Assembly: GCA_963677165.2 (NCBI GenBank)
Contig: CAXXSX010000002.1
Span: 1,922,001-1,986,000, forward strand
Direction of reading: 5' to 3'
Length of the DNA stretch: 64,000 nt
From: JAFGXT01 sp963677165
GTDB lineage: Bacteria > Verrucomicrobiota > Lentisphaeria > Victivallales > SZUA-371
The notes beneath the pieces were generated by a model. The model was not told the origin of the DNA and made no database searches. It worked only from the letters and a program-made list of their open reading frames with translations. Positions 49,940 through 58,872 of the stretch are shown piece after piece; position 1 is the first letter of the stretch; every line of letters begins with the position of its first letter. The translations under genes were made by a program, and so were the position numbers.

Positions 49940-50884
49940 TTAGGCAACAGAGAAGAAAGTTCCGCGTTCGGCCTGGTTGGCTGTAAGTTTGCCGGATTTT
50001 GTCAGTTCATCTGTCAGTCTGGTTGCTTCGCTTTCGCTTACTGCCAGCGCCAGGCAGATGTCGGCAATCGTTCCCGGACGGCGTGAAACCAGTTCAATGA
50101 TCCTGTATTTCAGTTCGTTATCGGAACGTGAAGATTCATTATAACTTTTGTATTTGAAGCGTCCTACGGCCTCTACGGGAACAACTGGCTTTAGTTGTTC
50201 GATAAATCTCATAAGTACCGCTTCCGGGGCTGGTTGGATCCAGTCAACGCAACCGGGACGGTCAAGCGTGTTCAATTGAACTTTGTCTGGAGCGATCCGG
50301 GTAATGATGTCACGAAAGGCCGCGATTGACTCATCTGAGTCGTTGATGCCAGGTACGACAAACAATTCAAGCCACAAGGCACCGGAAAATGCTTTACGGA
50401 ATTTGATCAGTCCGTTTACGAGCATTTCCAGATTTAAGCCCGAATGCGGACGATTTATGATCTGGTATTGTTCTTCTGTGGCGGCATCAAGTGACGGAAT
50501 TGCCAGGTCGACTTCGCGTACATCGGCAATCACCTGGTCGTCATTGAATAAAGTGCCGTTGGTCAGCAGGCAGATGCGGTATTCGGGATGTTTGCTGCGG
50601 ACAAATTCGACAATTTTTCCGATTCCGCTGTTGAGAGTAGGCTCGCCTGCACCTGAAAACGTCAGGAAATCCAATTCAGGATGTTGCTTTAAATAATAAT
50701 CCAGTTCCGAGATTACTTGGTCGACAGGGACGTATTCGTGGCGTTCGGTAACGAGTTGATTTGTTGCTCCCGCCTCGCAGTAAACACAGTTGAGGGGGCA
50801 GGTCTTATGGGGGACCAGGTCAATGCCCAGAGATACTCCGAGGCGGCGAGACGCGACCGGTCCGAAAATATATTTATCTGTCAT
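49940..50884 (-). CDS. radical SAM protein with C-terminal winged helix
   Basis: A 314-residue protein with the iron-sulfur motif CPLNCVYC (Cys29, Cys33, Cys36) and the AdoMet-binding FSGAGEPTLN. The N-terminus FGPVASRRLGVSLGID matches a widespread radical SAM family. The C-terminal about 70 residues (LKYRIIELVSRRPGTIADICLALAVSESEATRLTDEL region) form a winged helix. The substrate is unknown; family members are often annotated as Fe-S oxidoreductases. Confidence 0.82.
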   Translation of the reverse strand: MTDKYIFGPVASRRLGVSLGIDLVPHKTCPLNCVYCEAGATNQLVTERHEYVPVDQVISELDYYLKQHPELDFLTFSGAGEPTLNSGIGKIVEFVRSKHPEYRICLLTNGTLFNDDQVIADVREVDLAIPSLDAATEEQYQIINRPHSGLNLEMLVNGLIKFRKAFSGALWLELFVVPGINDSDESIAAFRDIITRIAPDKVQLNTLDRPGCVDWIQPAPEAVLMRFIEQLKPVVPVEAVGRFKYKSYNESSRSDNELKYRIIELVSRRPGTIADICLALAVSESEATRLTDELTKSGKLTANQAERGTFFSVA

Positions 50885-50996
50885 TAAATTAATATCCTGA
50901 TTAAAATATAAAGTATATCTGTTTTTAAATTATCATTTTACTGCTATAATATAGGCGGGATTTTTGAATTGACAATATATGATAAGGTGAATAATC

Positions 50997-52130
50997 ATGG
51001 TATGGTGGCAGCTTTATGGCGTCGTATTCATACTTGCGGCAGTATTTTCCCTGGTGCTTACTCCAGTATTTGAAAAGGTAGCACGACATACTAATTTTAT
51101 GGATAAACCCATAGAGGGGACACATAATCGCCATGAAAAAGCGACTCCGGTTCTGGGGGGCGTTGCCATGTTTGTCGCATGGGCAATGACAATAAGTCTA
51201 TGTATTCTTCTGGCATTCTCCATGAAATCGGTAAAGCTTCATGAATCGGTATTGCAACACTTCTCCGGAATATCTTTTGTGTCTGGACGGCTTGTATACC
51301 TGTTTATCGGAGCGTTGATTGCCACTCTAACCGGATTCATTGATGATTATTATAAACTTAATGCTAAAGTAAAATTTCTCGGCCAGATTGTTGCCGCCGT
51401 GATTGCTGTTTGGCTGGGACATATGCGTATTACGCTGTTTATTCACAGCGAGATATTTTCAATCGTGATTACGGTGTTGTGGATTATTACCATTATAAAC
51501 GCATTGAATTTCCTGGATAATATGGACGGTCTTGCCGTGGGAATTTCCACGATAGCGATGATGCTTTTGACTGCGGTCGCAATTATCGGACATCAGCATT
51601 TTATTGCCGCTTTAGGTGCCGTGGGGGCTGGATGCAGTATTGGTTTCTGGTTCTTCAATCATTCTCCCGCGTCGATTTTTATGGGAGATTCCGGAAGTCA
51701 TTTTCTGGGATATTCGCTGGCAGTGTTGAGTGCGGGGGTATCATATTATGTGCCGGACCAGTCATCTACCTGTCTGACTTTCCTTATTCCAGTATTTATT
51801 CTGGCGATACCCTTGTTTGATGCCGTTACTGTGGTTCTTATCAGATTGTATTTTAAAAAGCCAATATATGTCGGAGACCATAACCACATTTCCCATCGGT
51901 TTGTGAAGATGGGAATGAGTCGTAAAAGAGCCGTTCTTATGGTGCACCTCCTGACTTTTGTGGTTGGGATCGGGGTGTTGCCGTTGATGTGGAGCGATGT
52001 TAAAACATCGGTTGTGATTGTTATTCAGGCGCTGGCATTTATGCTGATCGTTACTTTGCTTCAGTTTGGTAATGGATATGACTGTGGAAGTCTTAGTCAG
52101 AAAAGCGAGCCAACGGACAGTATTCGTTAA
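50997..52130 (+). CDS. WecA/TagO-like undecaprenyl-phosphate sugar-1-phosphate transferase
   Basis: A 377-residue polytopic membrane enzyme of the MraY/WecA superfamily, with about 11 hydrophobic segments. Signatures: FIDDYYKLNAKVKFLGQ, NFLDNMDGLAVG (catalytic Asp), and the HNHISHRFVKMG loop. It should load a HexNAc-1-phosphate on undecaprenyl phosphate to begin a surface polysaccharide. AAGGTG precedes the ATG, and a TATAAT box lies at 50945-50950. Confidence 0.85.
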   Translation: MVWWQLYGVVFILAAVFSLVLTPVFEKVARHTNFMDKPIEGTHNRHEKATPVLGGVAMFVAWAMTISLCILLAFSMKSVKLHESVLQHFSGISFVSGRLVYLFIGALIATLTGFIDDYYKLNAKVKFLGQIVAAVIAVWLGHMRITLFIHSEIFSIVITVLWIITIINALNFLDNMDGLAVGISTIAMMLLTAVAIIGHQHFIAALGAVGAGCSIGFWFFNHSPASIFMGDSGSHFLGYSLAVLSAGVSYYVPDQSSTCLTFLIPVFILAIPLFDAVTVVLIRLYFKKPIYVGDHNHISHRFVKMGMSRKRAVLMVHLLTFVVGIGVLPLMWSDVKTSVVIVIQALAFMLIVTLLQFGNGYDCGSLSQKSEPTDSIR

Positions 52131-52139
52131 TATAAGGGA

Positions 52140-52937
52140 ATGATGGTGAAAACTGACGATCGAAAAAAATATGCGGTTCCGGCCGTATCTGCCTTATTGG
52201 ATATTCTTGAATATATGTCTGAAAAGGATTCATGCTGCGGAGTGACTGAATTATCAAAGGAATTGGGAATATCGGCAAATCTTGCCTTTCGTATTATGAA
52301 ATGTCTGGCAGATCGTAAATATGCTGACTCCAATGCCGGACAGTATCGATTGAGTACCGGTTTTTTTACATTGGGAATGAAACTTTACAGCAGGTTTGAA
52401 CTTCGCCGTCGGGCAAGGTCCCATCTTGAAGTTCTGTCCGATAATGTACACTCTACTTGTCAGATTCAGGTTCCCCAAGGTAACCATATGCTGGTTATGG
52501 ATGTGGTTACTCCTGATGCTCCTTTTTATATACAGGTCGTACCAGGATCACGGTTGAATTACCATTGCAATGCATTTGGGAAAGCGGTGCTGGCATTTTA
52601 TTCTGAAGAAAAAATAAAAGACTTGCTTCCGGCTAGACTGCCGGCTCTTACCCCTCATTCGATTACCGCTCGTTCGCTTTTGATAAAAGAACTTGTCAAG
52701 GTAAAAAAAGAGGGTGTGGCTTTTGATAAAGAAGAATATAATCTTGGGTTTCTGTGTATCGGGGCTCCTGTGTTGGATGTGAATGGAAATGCGATTGCCG
52801 GAATCGGACTTACCGGGCTTTCTAATCTGTTTCCGCCGGAATGTCATGCCAAAGCAATAGAGCAGGTTAGGGCGTGTGCAGAATCGGTATCGCGGGATAT
52901 TGGATACTACGGTGATTATTTTAAGCGGAATTCGTGA
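52140..52937 (+). CDS. IclR-family transcriptional regulator
   Basis: A 265-residue regulator: N-terminal winged helix (CCGVTELSKELGISANLAFRIMKCL) and a C-terminal ligand-binding domain with YHCNAFGKAVLAF and GIGLTGLSN, as in IclR proteins. It lies directly upstream of larB, perhaps in one transcription unit. The effector is unknown. Confidence 0.88.
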   Translation: MMVKTDDRKKYAVPAVSALLDILEYMSEKDSCCGVTELSKELGISANLAFRIMKCLADRKYADSNAGQYRLSTGFFTLGMKLYSRFELRRRARSHLEVLSDNVHSTCQIQVPQGNHMLVMDVVTPDAPFYIQVVPGSRLNYHCNAFGKAVLAFYSEEKIKDLLPARLPALTPHSITARSLLIKELVKVKKEGVAFDKEEYNLGFLCIGAPVLDVNGNAIAGIGLTGLSNLFPPECHAKAIEQVRACAESVSRDIGYYGDYFKRNS

Positions 52938-52948
52938 GGAATTTTTCC

Positions 52949-53659
52949 ATGAACGAAGAATTTAAAAAAATAGCAAAACTGTTGGGAAAAGGGATTGGGG
53001 ATCTGGGATTTGCCAAAATTGATCATGATCGTCACTCTCGTTGCGGATTTCCTGAATTTATTTATGGTGCTGGTAAGACTGCGGATCAAATTGCCGGTAT
53101 TGTTACAGAATTAAAATCTACGGGAACTCCGGTCTTGTCTACTCGTACATCCCGTGAAAAAGCCGATGAAGTAATTAAGGTACATCCGGAGGCCGATTTC
53201 TGTGAAATATCAGAGTGTTTACTAATTAAAGGAAATAATATACCCAAAAAAGATTTTCGCGTGATTGTTATTACTGCTGGAACATCGGATTTGCGAGTGG
53301 CGTACGAGGCTCGGCATACCGTAGAGCTTTGTGGATGCGAATGTGTCTTGCTAAGTGATATTGGAGTTGCCGGACTTCATCGTTTACTTGCCGAAATTGA
53401 CACACTAAGTTCGGCTGACGCAATTATTGCTGTTGCTGGTATGGAAGGAGCACTTCCTAGCGTGGTTGGTGGATTGGTCAGCTGTCCGGTTATTGCTGTT
53501 CCCACCAGCGTGGGATATGGTGTGTCGGCAGGAGGATTTACCGCTTTGGGAGGGATGCTGAGTAGTTGTGCTTCGGGATTGACTGTTGTTAATATTGATA
53601 ACGGATTTGGGGCAGGTTGTGCTGCTGTCAGAATGTCCGGTATAAAATATAAAGAGTAA
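52949..53659 (+). CDS. larB: LarB, nickel-pincer cofactor biosynthesis carboxylase/hydrolase
   Basis: A 236-residue PurE-like enzyme. In the Lar pathway it carboxylates and hydrolyses nicotinic acid adenine dinucleotide to start the nickel-pincer cofactor. Motifs: GFPEFIYGAGKT, VITAGTSDLRVAYEA, and VAGMEGALPSVVGGL with PTSVGYG. The ATG at 52949 has GAGGAA seven bases upstream and is preferred over an upstream GTG. No larC or larE is seen in this window. Confidence 0.88.
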   Translation: MNEEFKKIAKLLGKGIGDLGFAKIDHDRHSRCGFPEFIYGAGKTADQIAGIVTELKSTGTPVLSTRTSREKADEVIKVHPEADFCEISECLLIKGNNIPKKDFRVIVITAGTSDLRVAYEARHTVELCGCECVLLSDIGVAGLHRLLAEIDTLSSADAIIAVAGMEGALPSVVGGLVSCPVIAVPTSVGYGVSAGGFTALGGMLSSCASGLTVVNIDNGFGAGCAAVRMSGIKYKE

Positions 53660-53809
53660 TGTCTTTGTGCTCAAAATTGCTTGAGAATCCAGTAAAAATC
53701 CGGTTTGACGAAAAAAGTTTCAAAAAAAAGCGGAAATAGATTTGCAATATCCCAATAATGATTTAATGTATTCGCTCTTTGAGAAATCCTGAAAGTATGG
53801 ATTTTTCGC

Positions 53810-53894
53810 GCTCGGGTGGCGGAATTGGCAGACGCGCATGGTTGAGGGCCATGTGGAGTGATCCGTGGGGGTTCGAGTCCCCCCCCGAGCACCA
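53810..53894 (+). tRNA. tRNA-Leu (anticodon GAG)
   Basis: Acceptor GCTCGGG pairs with CCCGAGC. The anticodon stem CATGG/CCATG encloses TTGAGGG with anticodon GAG. A long variable arm is present, as expected for leucine, and CCA is encoded. Confidence 0.93.
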
Positions 53895-53995
53895 TTACTT
53901 TTTTTTGAAGTAAAGAAAAAGTGTCGGAAAAAATTTGCATTATAATATAGTTGGATTATTTTACAACTTTTGGCTTTATAGAAAAAATTTCCGGT

Positions 53996-54071
<76 letters not shown>

Positions 54072-54160
54072 TTTTTTGTGTAGAAAGATGGTTTGGAATA
54101 AATTTAGTATTTACAATATTGAAAAAATAAAAAAGCAACCTCAACAGGAGGAACTCAAAA

Positions 54161-55357
54161 ATGGCAAAGGAAACCTTTGAAAGAACTAAGCCGCATGTAA
54201 ACATCGGTACAATCGGTCACGTTGACCATGGTAAGACCACTCTTACCGCTGCTATCACCATGACTCTCGCTAAGAAATTTGGTGGTGAAGTAAAGAACTA
54301 TGACGAAATCGACAACGCTCCGGAAGAAAGAGAACGTGGTATTACTATTAATACTGCACACGTTGAATATGAAACAGACACTCGTCACTACGCTCACGTA
54401 GACTGCCCGGGCCACGCTGACTATGTTAAAAACATGATCACTGGTGCTGCTCAGATGGATGGTGGTATTCTTGTTATCGCTGCTACTGACGGTCCGATGG
54501 CTCAGACTCGTGAACACGTTCTGCTTGCTCGTCAGGTTGGTGTTCCGGCTCTGGTTGTTTTCCTTAATAAGGTTGATCAGCTTGATGACGAAGAACTGCT
54601 TGAGCTGGTTGAAATGGAAGTTCGCGAACTTCTCAGTGAATATGACTTCCCGGGCGACGATATTCCGATCGTTAAGGGTTCTGCTCTGAAGGCTGTTGAA
54701 GCTGGTGGTGACAATGACAATCCTGATTGCGCATGCATTCTCGAACTGATGGAAGCTGTTGACAGCTATATTCCTGAACCTACCCGTGACATTGATCAGC
54801 CGTTCCTGATGCCGATTGAAGACGTGTTCTCAATTGAAGGTCGTGGTACTGTGGTAACTGGTCGTGTTGAACGCGGTGTTGTTAAAGTTAATGAAGAAGT
54901 TGAAATTGTTGGTATCAAACCGACATCTAAGACTACCGTTACTGGTGTTGAAATGTTCCGTAAGCTTCTTAATGAAGGTCGCGCTGGTGACAACGTTGGT
55001 TGCCTGCTTCGCGGTGTTAAGAAAGAAGATGTACAGCGTGGACAGGTTCTGGCTAAGCCGGGAACCATTACTCCGCATACTAAGTTCACTGCAGAAATCT
55101 ATGTTCTGTCAAAAGAAGAAGGTGGACGTCATACTCCGTTCTTCACAAACTACCGTCCGCAGTTCTACTTCCGTACGACTGACGTGACTGGTATCATCTC
55201 TCTGCCGGAAGGCACTGAAATGGTAATGCCTGGTGACAATACATCGATCTCAGTTGAGCTGATTGCTCCGATCGCTATGGAAAAAGGTCTGCGCTTCGCT
55301 ATTCGTGAAGGTGGTCGTACTGTAGCATCAGGTAGAGTAGCTGATATCCAAGAGTAA
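54161..55357 (+). CDS. tuf: elongation factor Tu
   Basis: A 398-residue GTPase delivering aminoacyl-tRNA to the ribosome. G motifs: GHVDHGKTT (18-26 region), DCPGHADY and NKVDQ. The C-terminal barrel domains end in GGRTVASGRV. AGGAGG precedes the ATG. It is the first protein gene of the tuf-secE-nusG-ribosomal block. A 9-bp inverted repeat (55390-55421) follows the gene. Confidence 0.98.
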   Translation: MAKETFERTKPHVNIGTIGHVDHGKTTLTAAITMTLAKKFGGEVKNYDEIDNAPEERERGITINTAHVEYETDTRHYAHVDCPGHADYVKNMITGAAQMDGGILVIAATDGPMAQTREHVLLARQVGVPALVVFLNKVDQLDDEELLELVEMEVRELLSEYDFPGDDIPIVKGSALKAVEAGGDNDNPDCACILELMEAVDSYIPEPTRDIDQPFLMPIEDVFSIEGRGTVVTGRVERGVVKVNEEVEIVGIKPTSKTTVTGVEMFRKLLNEGRAGDNVGCLLRGVKKEDVQRGQVLAKPGTITPHTKFTAEIYVLSKEEGGRHTPFFTNYRPQFYFRTTDVTGIISLPEGTEMVMPGDNTSISVELIAPIAMEKGLRFAIREGGRTVASGRVADIQE

Positions 55358-55389
55358 TTTCGGAAAGCTACTTATTTAATTGAATTCAT

Positions 55390-55421
55390 ATCCCGGACGG
55401 TCTTTGTTGGCTGTCCGGGAT
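55390..55421 (+). terminator. hairpin after tuf
   Basis: ATCCCGGAC (55390-55398) and GTCCGGGAT (55413-55421) form a perfect 9-bp stem, followed by AATTTCG. With a poor T-run it may be a partial terminator or a processing site between tuf and rpmG. Confidence 0.6.
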
Positions 55422-55447
55422 AATTTCGCAAAAAACAGGTGAATGCA

Positions 55448-55600
55448 ATGGCTCGTGAAATTATCACATTGGCTTGTACTGAGTGTAAAAGACGCAATTA
55501 TACTACAAAAAAAGAAAAGCGTAATACACCTGGAAGACTCGAACTTAGCAAATATTGCAAGTTTGATCGCAAGCATACTCTCCACAGAGAGACAAAGTAA
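55448..55600 (+). CDS. rpmG: 50S ribosomal protein L33
   Basis: A 50-residue protein starting MAREIITLACTECKRRNY and containing NTPGRLELSKYCKFDRKH, typical of L33. The Cys pairs (LACTEC; only one Cys in KYCKFD) show a partly reduced zinc knuckle. It lies between tuf and tRNA-Trp, as usual. Confidence 0.93.
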   Translation: MAREIITLACTECKRRNYTTKKEKRNTPGRLELSKYCKFDRKHTLHRETK

Positions 55601-55626
55601 GTTTTATTTTATATATATTTTTTTAT

Positions 55627-55703
55627 AGGAGTGTAGCTCAGTTGGCTAGAGCAGCGGTCTCCAAAACCGCAGGTCGTGAGTTCGAGCCTCACCGCTCCTG
55701 CCA
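55627..55703 (+). tRNA. tRNA-Trp (anticodon CCA)
   Basis: Acceptor AGGAGTG pairs with CGCTCCT (one G-T). The anticodon stem GCGGT/ACCGC encloses CTCCAAA with anticodon CCA. CCA is encoded at the 3' end. It stands before secE, a conserved order. Confidence 0.93.
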
Positions 55704-55748
55704 TAAATTTATAATCGTGTAATTCTGCAAGAAAGAGGCAGCAATATA

Positions 55749-55943
55749 ATGAAAAAAGTCTTTGGAAATATCAAAAGCTTTATTTTGGGTACAATGGCCG
55801 AGATGAACAAGTGTACGTGGCCCGGAAAAAAAGAGCTGATGGAATCGACCCTGCTGGTTATCGTTGCAATTGCAATTCTGGCTTCTTTCGTTTTTATTGT
55901 AGATTTTGCCAGCAGAAACATGATTACATTAATCACTAAGTAG
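55749..55943 (+). CDS. secE: preprotein translocase subunit SecE
   Basis: A 64-residue single-spanning membrane protein. The amphipathic segment MNKCTWPGKKELMEST carries the SecE signature (W-P before the helix), then one transmembrane helix (LLVIVAIAILASFVFIVDF). It clamps the SecY channel. Confidence 0.92.
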   Translation: MKKVFGNIKSFILGTMAEMNKCTWPGKKELMESTLLVIVAIAILASFVFIVDFASRNMITLITK

Positions 55944-55972
55944 ATAAATCTCAGCACTGAAGGATTGCCAAG

Positions 55973-56545
55973 ATGGATGATAACGCCGACAAAGGACAAT
56001 GGTTTGTGATTCATACTCTGTCCGGTCAGGAAAACAGAGTAAAAGAGAATATGGAGCGCCAGCTCCAGCTCGAAGAAGAAGAACTGGCTGTATACGAAGT
56101 TTTTATCCCGACCGAAAAGGTATCTGAAGTCAAGCAGGGACGGAAGATGACCACTACCAGGAAATTTTTCCCCGGCTACATCCTTTTGCGTATGGACCTT
56201 TATGGTGAAGACGGTGCTATGGATGAGAAAATCTGGTATTTTGTTAAGAATACTCAGGGTGTGATTGGATTTGTAGGCGGAAATGACAAACCGCTCCCAC
56301 TGACTAAGAGCGAAGTTGATGATATGATGGCACAGCTCAGCGGTCAGGACGATAAGGCTAAGCCGAAAATTATGTTTGAAATCGGTGAAGCTGTTCGTAT
56401 TAAAGATGGTGCATTTGAAAACTTTGAGGGCGTGATCCAGGAAATCGATTCTGAACGCGGAAAATTGAAATTGATGGTATCGATTTTTGGACGCTCGACT
56501 CCAGTAGAGCTTGAGTTTTGGCAGGTTGAGCGCGAAGAAGCATAA
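55973..56545 (+). CDS. nusG: transcription termination/antitermination factor NusG
   Basis: A 190-residue protein. The NGN domain opens WFVIHTLSGQENRVKENMER and includes FFPGYILLRMDL. The KOW domain contains GEAVRIKDGAFENFEGVIQEID. NusG binds RNA polymerase and couples it with Rho or ribosomes. secE-nusG-rplK order is conserved. Confidence 0.96.
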   Translation: MDDNADKGQWFVIHTLSGQENRVKENMERQLQLEEEELAVYEVFIPTEKVSEVKQGRKMTTTRKFFPGYILLRMDLYGEDGAMDEKIWYFVKNTQGVIGFVGGNDKPLPLTKSEVDDMMAQLSGQDDKAKPKIMFEIGEAVRIKDGAFENFEGVIQEIDSERGKLKLMVSIFGRSTPVELEFWQVEREEA

Positions 56546-56642
56546 TAGCGAGTGCTCAAAACTTAAATAGAGAATAATGGTAATCGTAATGTGGAAGAAT
56601 ACCTGCCGGTTCTGACCACGTTATGAGAATCAGGAGAAAAAC

Positions 56643-57071
56643 ATGGCAAAGAAAGTTACAGGGGAAATCAGATTACAGATCCCTGCCGGACAGGCTAACC
56701 CGGCTCCCCCGATCGGACCTGCACTGGGTCAGGCCGGTGTGAATATTATGGATTTCTGTAAGCAGTTCAATGCTGCCACTCAGTCTGAAGCCGGACTGAT
56801 TATCCCTGTCGTGATCACTGTCTATCAGGATCGTTCTTTCACGTTTATCACCAAGTCTCCCCCGGCTGCTGTTCTGATTAAGAAAGCTGCTGGTCTCGCA
56901 TCCGGTGCGAATAAACCCGGACGTGAAGTAGCAGGCAAGGTGACCTGGGCACAGATCGATGAGATCTGCCAGATTAAGAAAGAAGACCTGAATGCCAGAG
57001 ATAACGACGCGGCAAGACTGATTATTGCAGGTACTGCCCGCAGCATGGGAATTGAGGTGGCCGATGAGTAA
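56643..57071 (+). CDS. rplK: 50S ribosomal protein L11
   Basis: 142 residues with the L11 hallmarks IRLQIPAGQANPAPPIGPAL and a C-terminal RNA-binding domain containing KIKKEDLNA-like sequence. It forms the GTPase-associated centre. CAGGAG precedes the ATG, and the gene overlaps rplA by eight bases. Confidence 0.97.
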   Translation: MAKKVTGEIRLQIPAGQANPAPPIGPALGQAGVNIMDFCKQFNAATQSEAGLIIPVVITVYQDRSFTFITKSPPAAVLIKKAAGLASGANKPGREVAGKVTWAQIDEICQIKKEDLNARDNDAARLIIAGTARSMGIEVADE

Positions 57072-57765
57072 GAGTAAACTGTACAAATCTCAGATGGAAA
57101 AGTACGATCGGCTCAAGAAGTATCCTGCTATGGATGCTTTTGAACTGCTCAAATCAATGCCCCACGTTAAATTTAATGAAACTGTTGAAGTGGCATTCAA
57201 ATTAGGCATTGACCCAAGAAAGTCTGATCAGAATGTTCGTGGAGCAGTTCCGCTTCCCAAGGGAACTGGTAAAAAAGTCGTTGTATGCGTTATCGCTTCC
57301 GGTGATGCGGCTGAAAAAGCCCAGGCTGCTGGTGCAGATTTCGTAGGAATGGATGATATCATTGCTAAAATTAAGGAAGGCTGGCTGGAGTTTGATGTAC
57401 TTATCGCTACTCCGGAAGCTATGAAACAGGTTCGTCCTCTCGGTCGTCAGCTTGGTCCTCGCGGACTTATGCCGAATCCGAAGACTGGAACTGTAACTGA
57501 TGATACTGCTAAAGCTGTTGAAGAAGCTAGAGCTGGACGTGTTGAGTATCGCGCTGATCGTGGTGCCTGTGTACATGTTCCAATCGGTAAGATTTCTTTT
57601 GAAACAGCTGACCTTAATGAGAACTTTGATGCAATCGTAAGTGCCTTGGTTAAAGCCAAACCGGCGACAGCTAAAGGTATTTATATGATTAGTTGTACTG
57701 CTTCATCCACCATGAGCCCCGGAGTTAAAATCGACATCAGAGAAATCGTGAGGGCTATGCAATGA
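57064..57765 (+). CDS. rplA: 50S ribosomal protein L1
   Basis: 233 residues starting MSKSKLYKSQMEKYDRL, with the L1 signature block LGRQLGPRGLMPNPKTGTV. I use the ATG at 57064 inside the rplK overlap with GAGGTGG upstream. L1 in many bacteria also represses its own mRNA; no obvious L1-binding mimic was identified in the leader. Confidence 0.97.
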   Translation: MSKSKLYKSQMEKYDRLKKYPAMDAFELLKSMPHVKFNETVEVAFKLGIDPRKSDQNVRGAVPLPKGTGKKVVVCVIASGDAAEKAQAAGADFVGMDDIIAKIKEGWLEFDVLIATPEAMKQVRPLGRQLGPRGLMPNPKTGTVTDDTAKAVEEARAGRVEYRADRGACVHVPIGKISFETADLNENFDAIVSALVKAKPATAKGIYMISCTASSTMSPGVKIDIREIVRAMQ

Positions 57766-58280
57766 GAAGTGAAAAATTACAGCTTGTAAATGAAATTGGA
57801 CAGGTCCTGACTGAGTCAGAATATGTTTATTTTGTTTCATATCAGGGCATTCCCGTAAAGCATATTACTACTTTTCGTGATGAACTGGCGAAACAGAATG
57901 CCAACTGTACTGTTCATAAAAACCGCCTGATTCGTAAAGCTGCTGAACTGAATGAGATCAGTGGTATTGCGGAACTTGACCTGAGTGGTGATACTGCTGT
58001 TATCTCTGGTACTGGTGATGCCGGTGCTGTTGCTAAAGTTATCAAAAACTTTAACAAGGATTTTGAACAGGTTTCAGCTAAGGCTGGTTATATTGATGGT
58101 GGTGTTCTTAACACTGCCGACGTTGAAGCAATCGCAGCATTGCCGTCGAAGGAAATTCTCCAGGCTCAGTTGCTTGGTGTCCTTCAGGCTCCGGCCCGCA
58201 ATTTTGTCAGTGTGCTTAATAATGCGGTCGCAGGCGTTGTCAATGTGATTAATAATTATAAAGAAAAAATTGAAGAATAA
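57762..58280 (+). CDS. rplJ: 50S ribosomal protein L10
   Basis: 172 residues; N-terminal globular RNA-binding domain (SEYVYFVSYQGIPVKHITTFRDEL) and a C-terminal helix for L7/L12 binding. It overlaps rplA in ATGA. Confidence 0.95.
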   Translation: MRSEKLQLVNEIGQVLTESEYVYFVSYQGIPVKHITTFRDELAKQNANCTVHKNRLIRKAAELNEISGIAELDLSGDTAVISGTGDAGAVAKVIKNFNKDFEQVSAKAGYIDGGVLNTADVEAIAALPSKEILQAQLLGVLQAPARNFVSVLNNAVAGVVNVINNYKEKIEE

Positions 58281-58312
58281 TTTAAACTTAATTAAAAATG
58301 GAGGCATTTAAA

Positions 58313-58720
58313 ATGTCAGAAGAAACCAAAGTTGAAGTTTCTGCGGAAATGGAACAGATCATATCCAGCATCGAAAGCATGACTGTTCTGGACCTCTCCA
58401 AGCTGGTTAAAGCTCTCGAAGACCGTCTCGGTGTAACTGCTGCCGCTCCGGTTGCAGTTGCAGCAGCAGCCCCGGCTGCCGGTGGCGATGCAGCAGCAGC
58501 TGAAGAAAAAACTGAATTTGACGTAATCCTTACTGGATTCGGCGAAAAGAAAGTCGCTGTAATCAAGGAAGTACGTGGCATCACCGGTCTTGGCCTGAAA
58601 GAAGCCAAAGACATGGTTGAAGGCGCTCCGAAAGCTATTAAAGAAGGCGTTTCTAAAGAAGAAGCCGACAAGCTTAAGGAACAGCTCGAAGCCGCTGGTG
58701 CTTCTGTTGAAGTCAAATAA
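58313..58720 (+). CDS. rplL: 50S ribosomal protein L7/L12
   Basis: 135 residues: N-terminal dimerisation helix, Ala-rich hinge (VAVAAAAPAAGGDAAAAEE) and a C-terminal domain with KVAVIKEVRGITGLGLKEA. The ATG at 58313 has GGAGG upstream and is preferred to one 15 bases earlier. Confidence 0.97.
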   Translation: MSEETKVEVSAEMEQIISSIESMTVLDLSKLVKALEDRLGVTAAAPVAVAAAAPAAGGDAAAAEEKTEFDVILTGFGEKKVAVIKEVRGITGLGLKEAKDMVEGAPKAIKEGVSKEEADKLKEQLEAAGASVEVK

Positions 58721-58742
58721 CGGTTATTTATAACTGTTTTAA

Positions 58743-58780
58743 ACGGTGGGAACTGATATAACAGCTCCCACCGTCTCTTT
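58743..58780 (+). terminator. rplL-rpoB intergenic hairpin (attenuator or processing site)
   Basis: ACGGTGGGA (58743-58751) pairs with TCCCACCGT (58766-58774), and an inner CTG/CAG extends the stem. It is followed by CTCTTT. This matches the place where bacteria attenuate or cleave between the ribosomal and polymerase genes. Confidence 0.75.
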
Positions 58781-58872
58781 GCGTTTTAAGGTTAGTGTTT
58801 TTTTCGTGCGGGAATTACTGGAATACCATAATTTCCATGTCGCTCTTGTACAAAACCAAACAGGGTGGACTA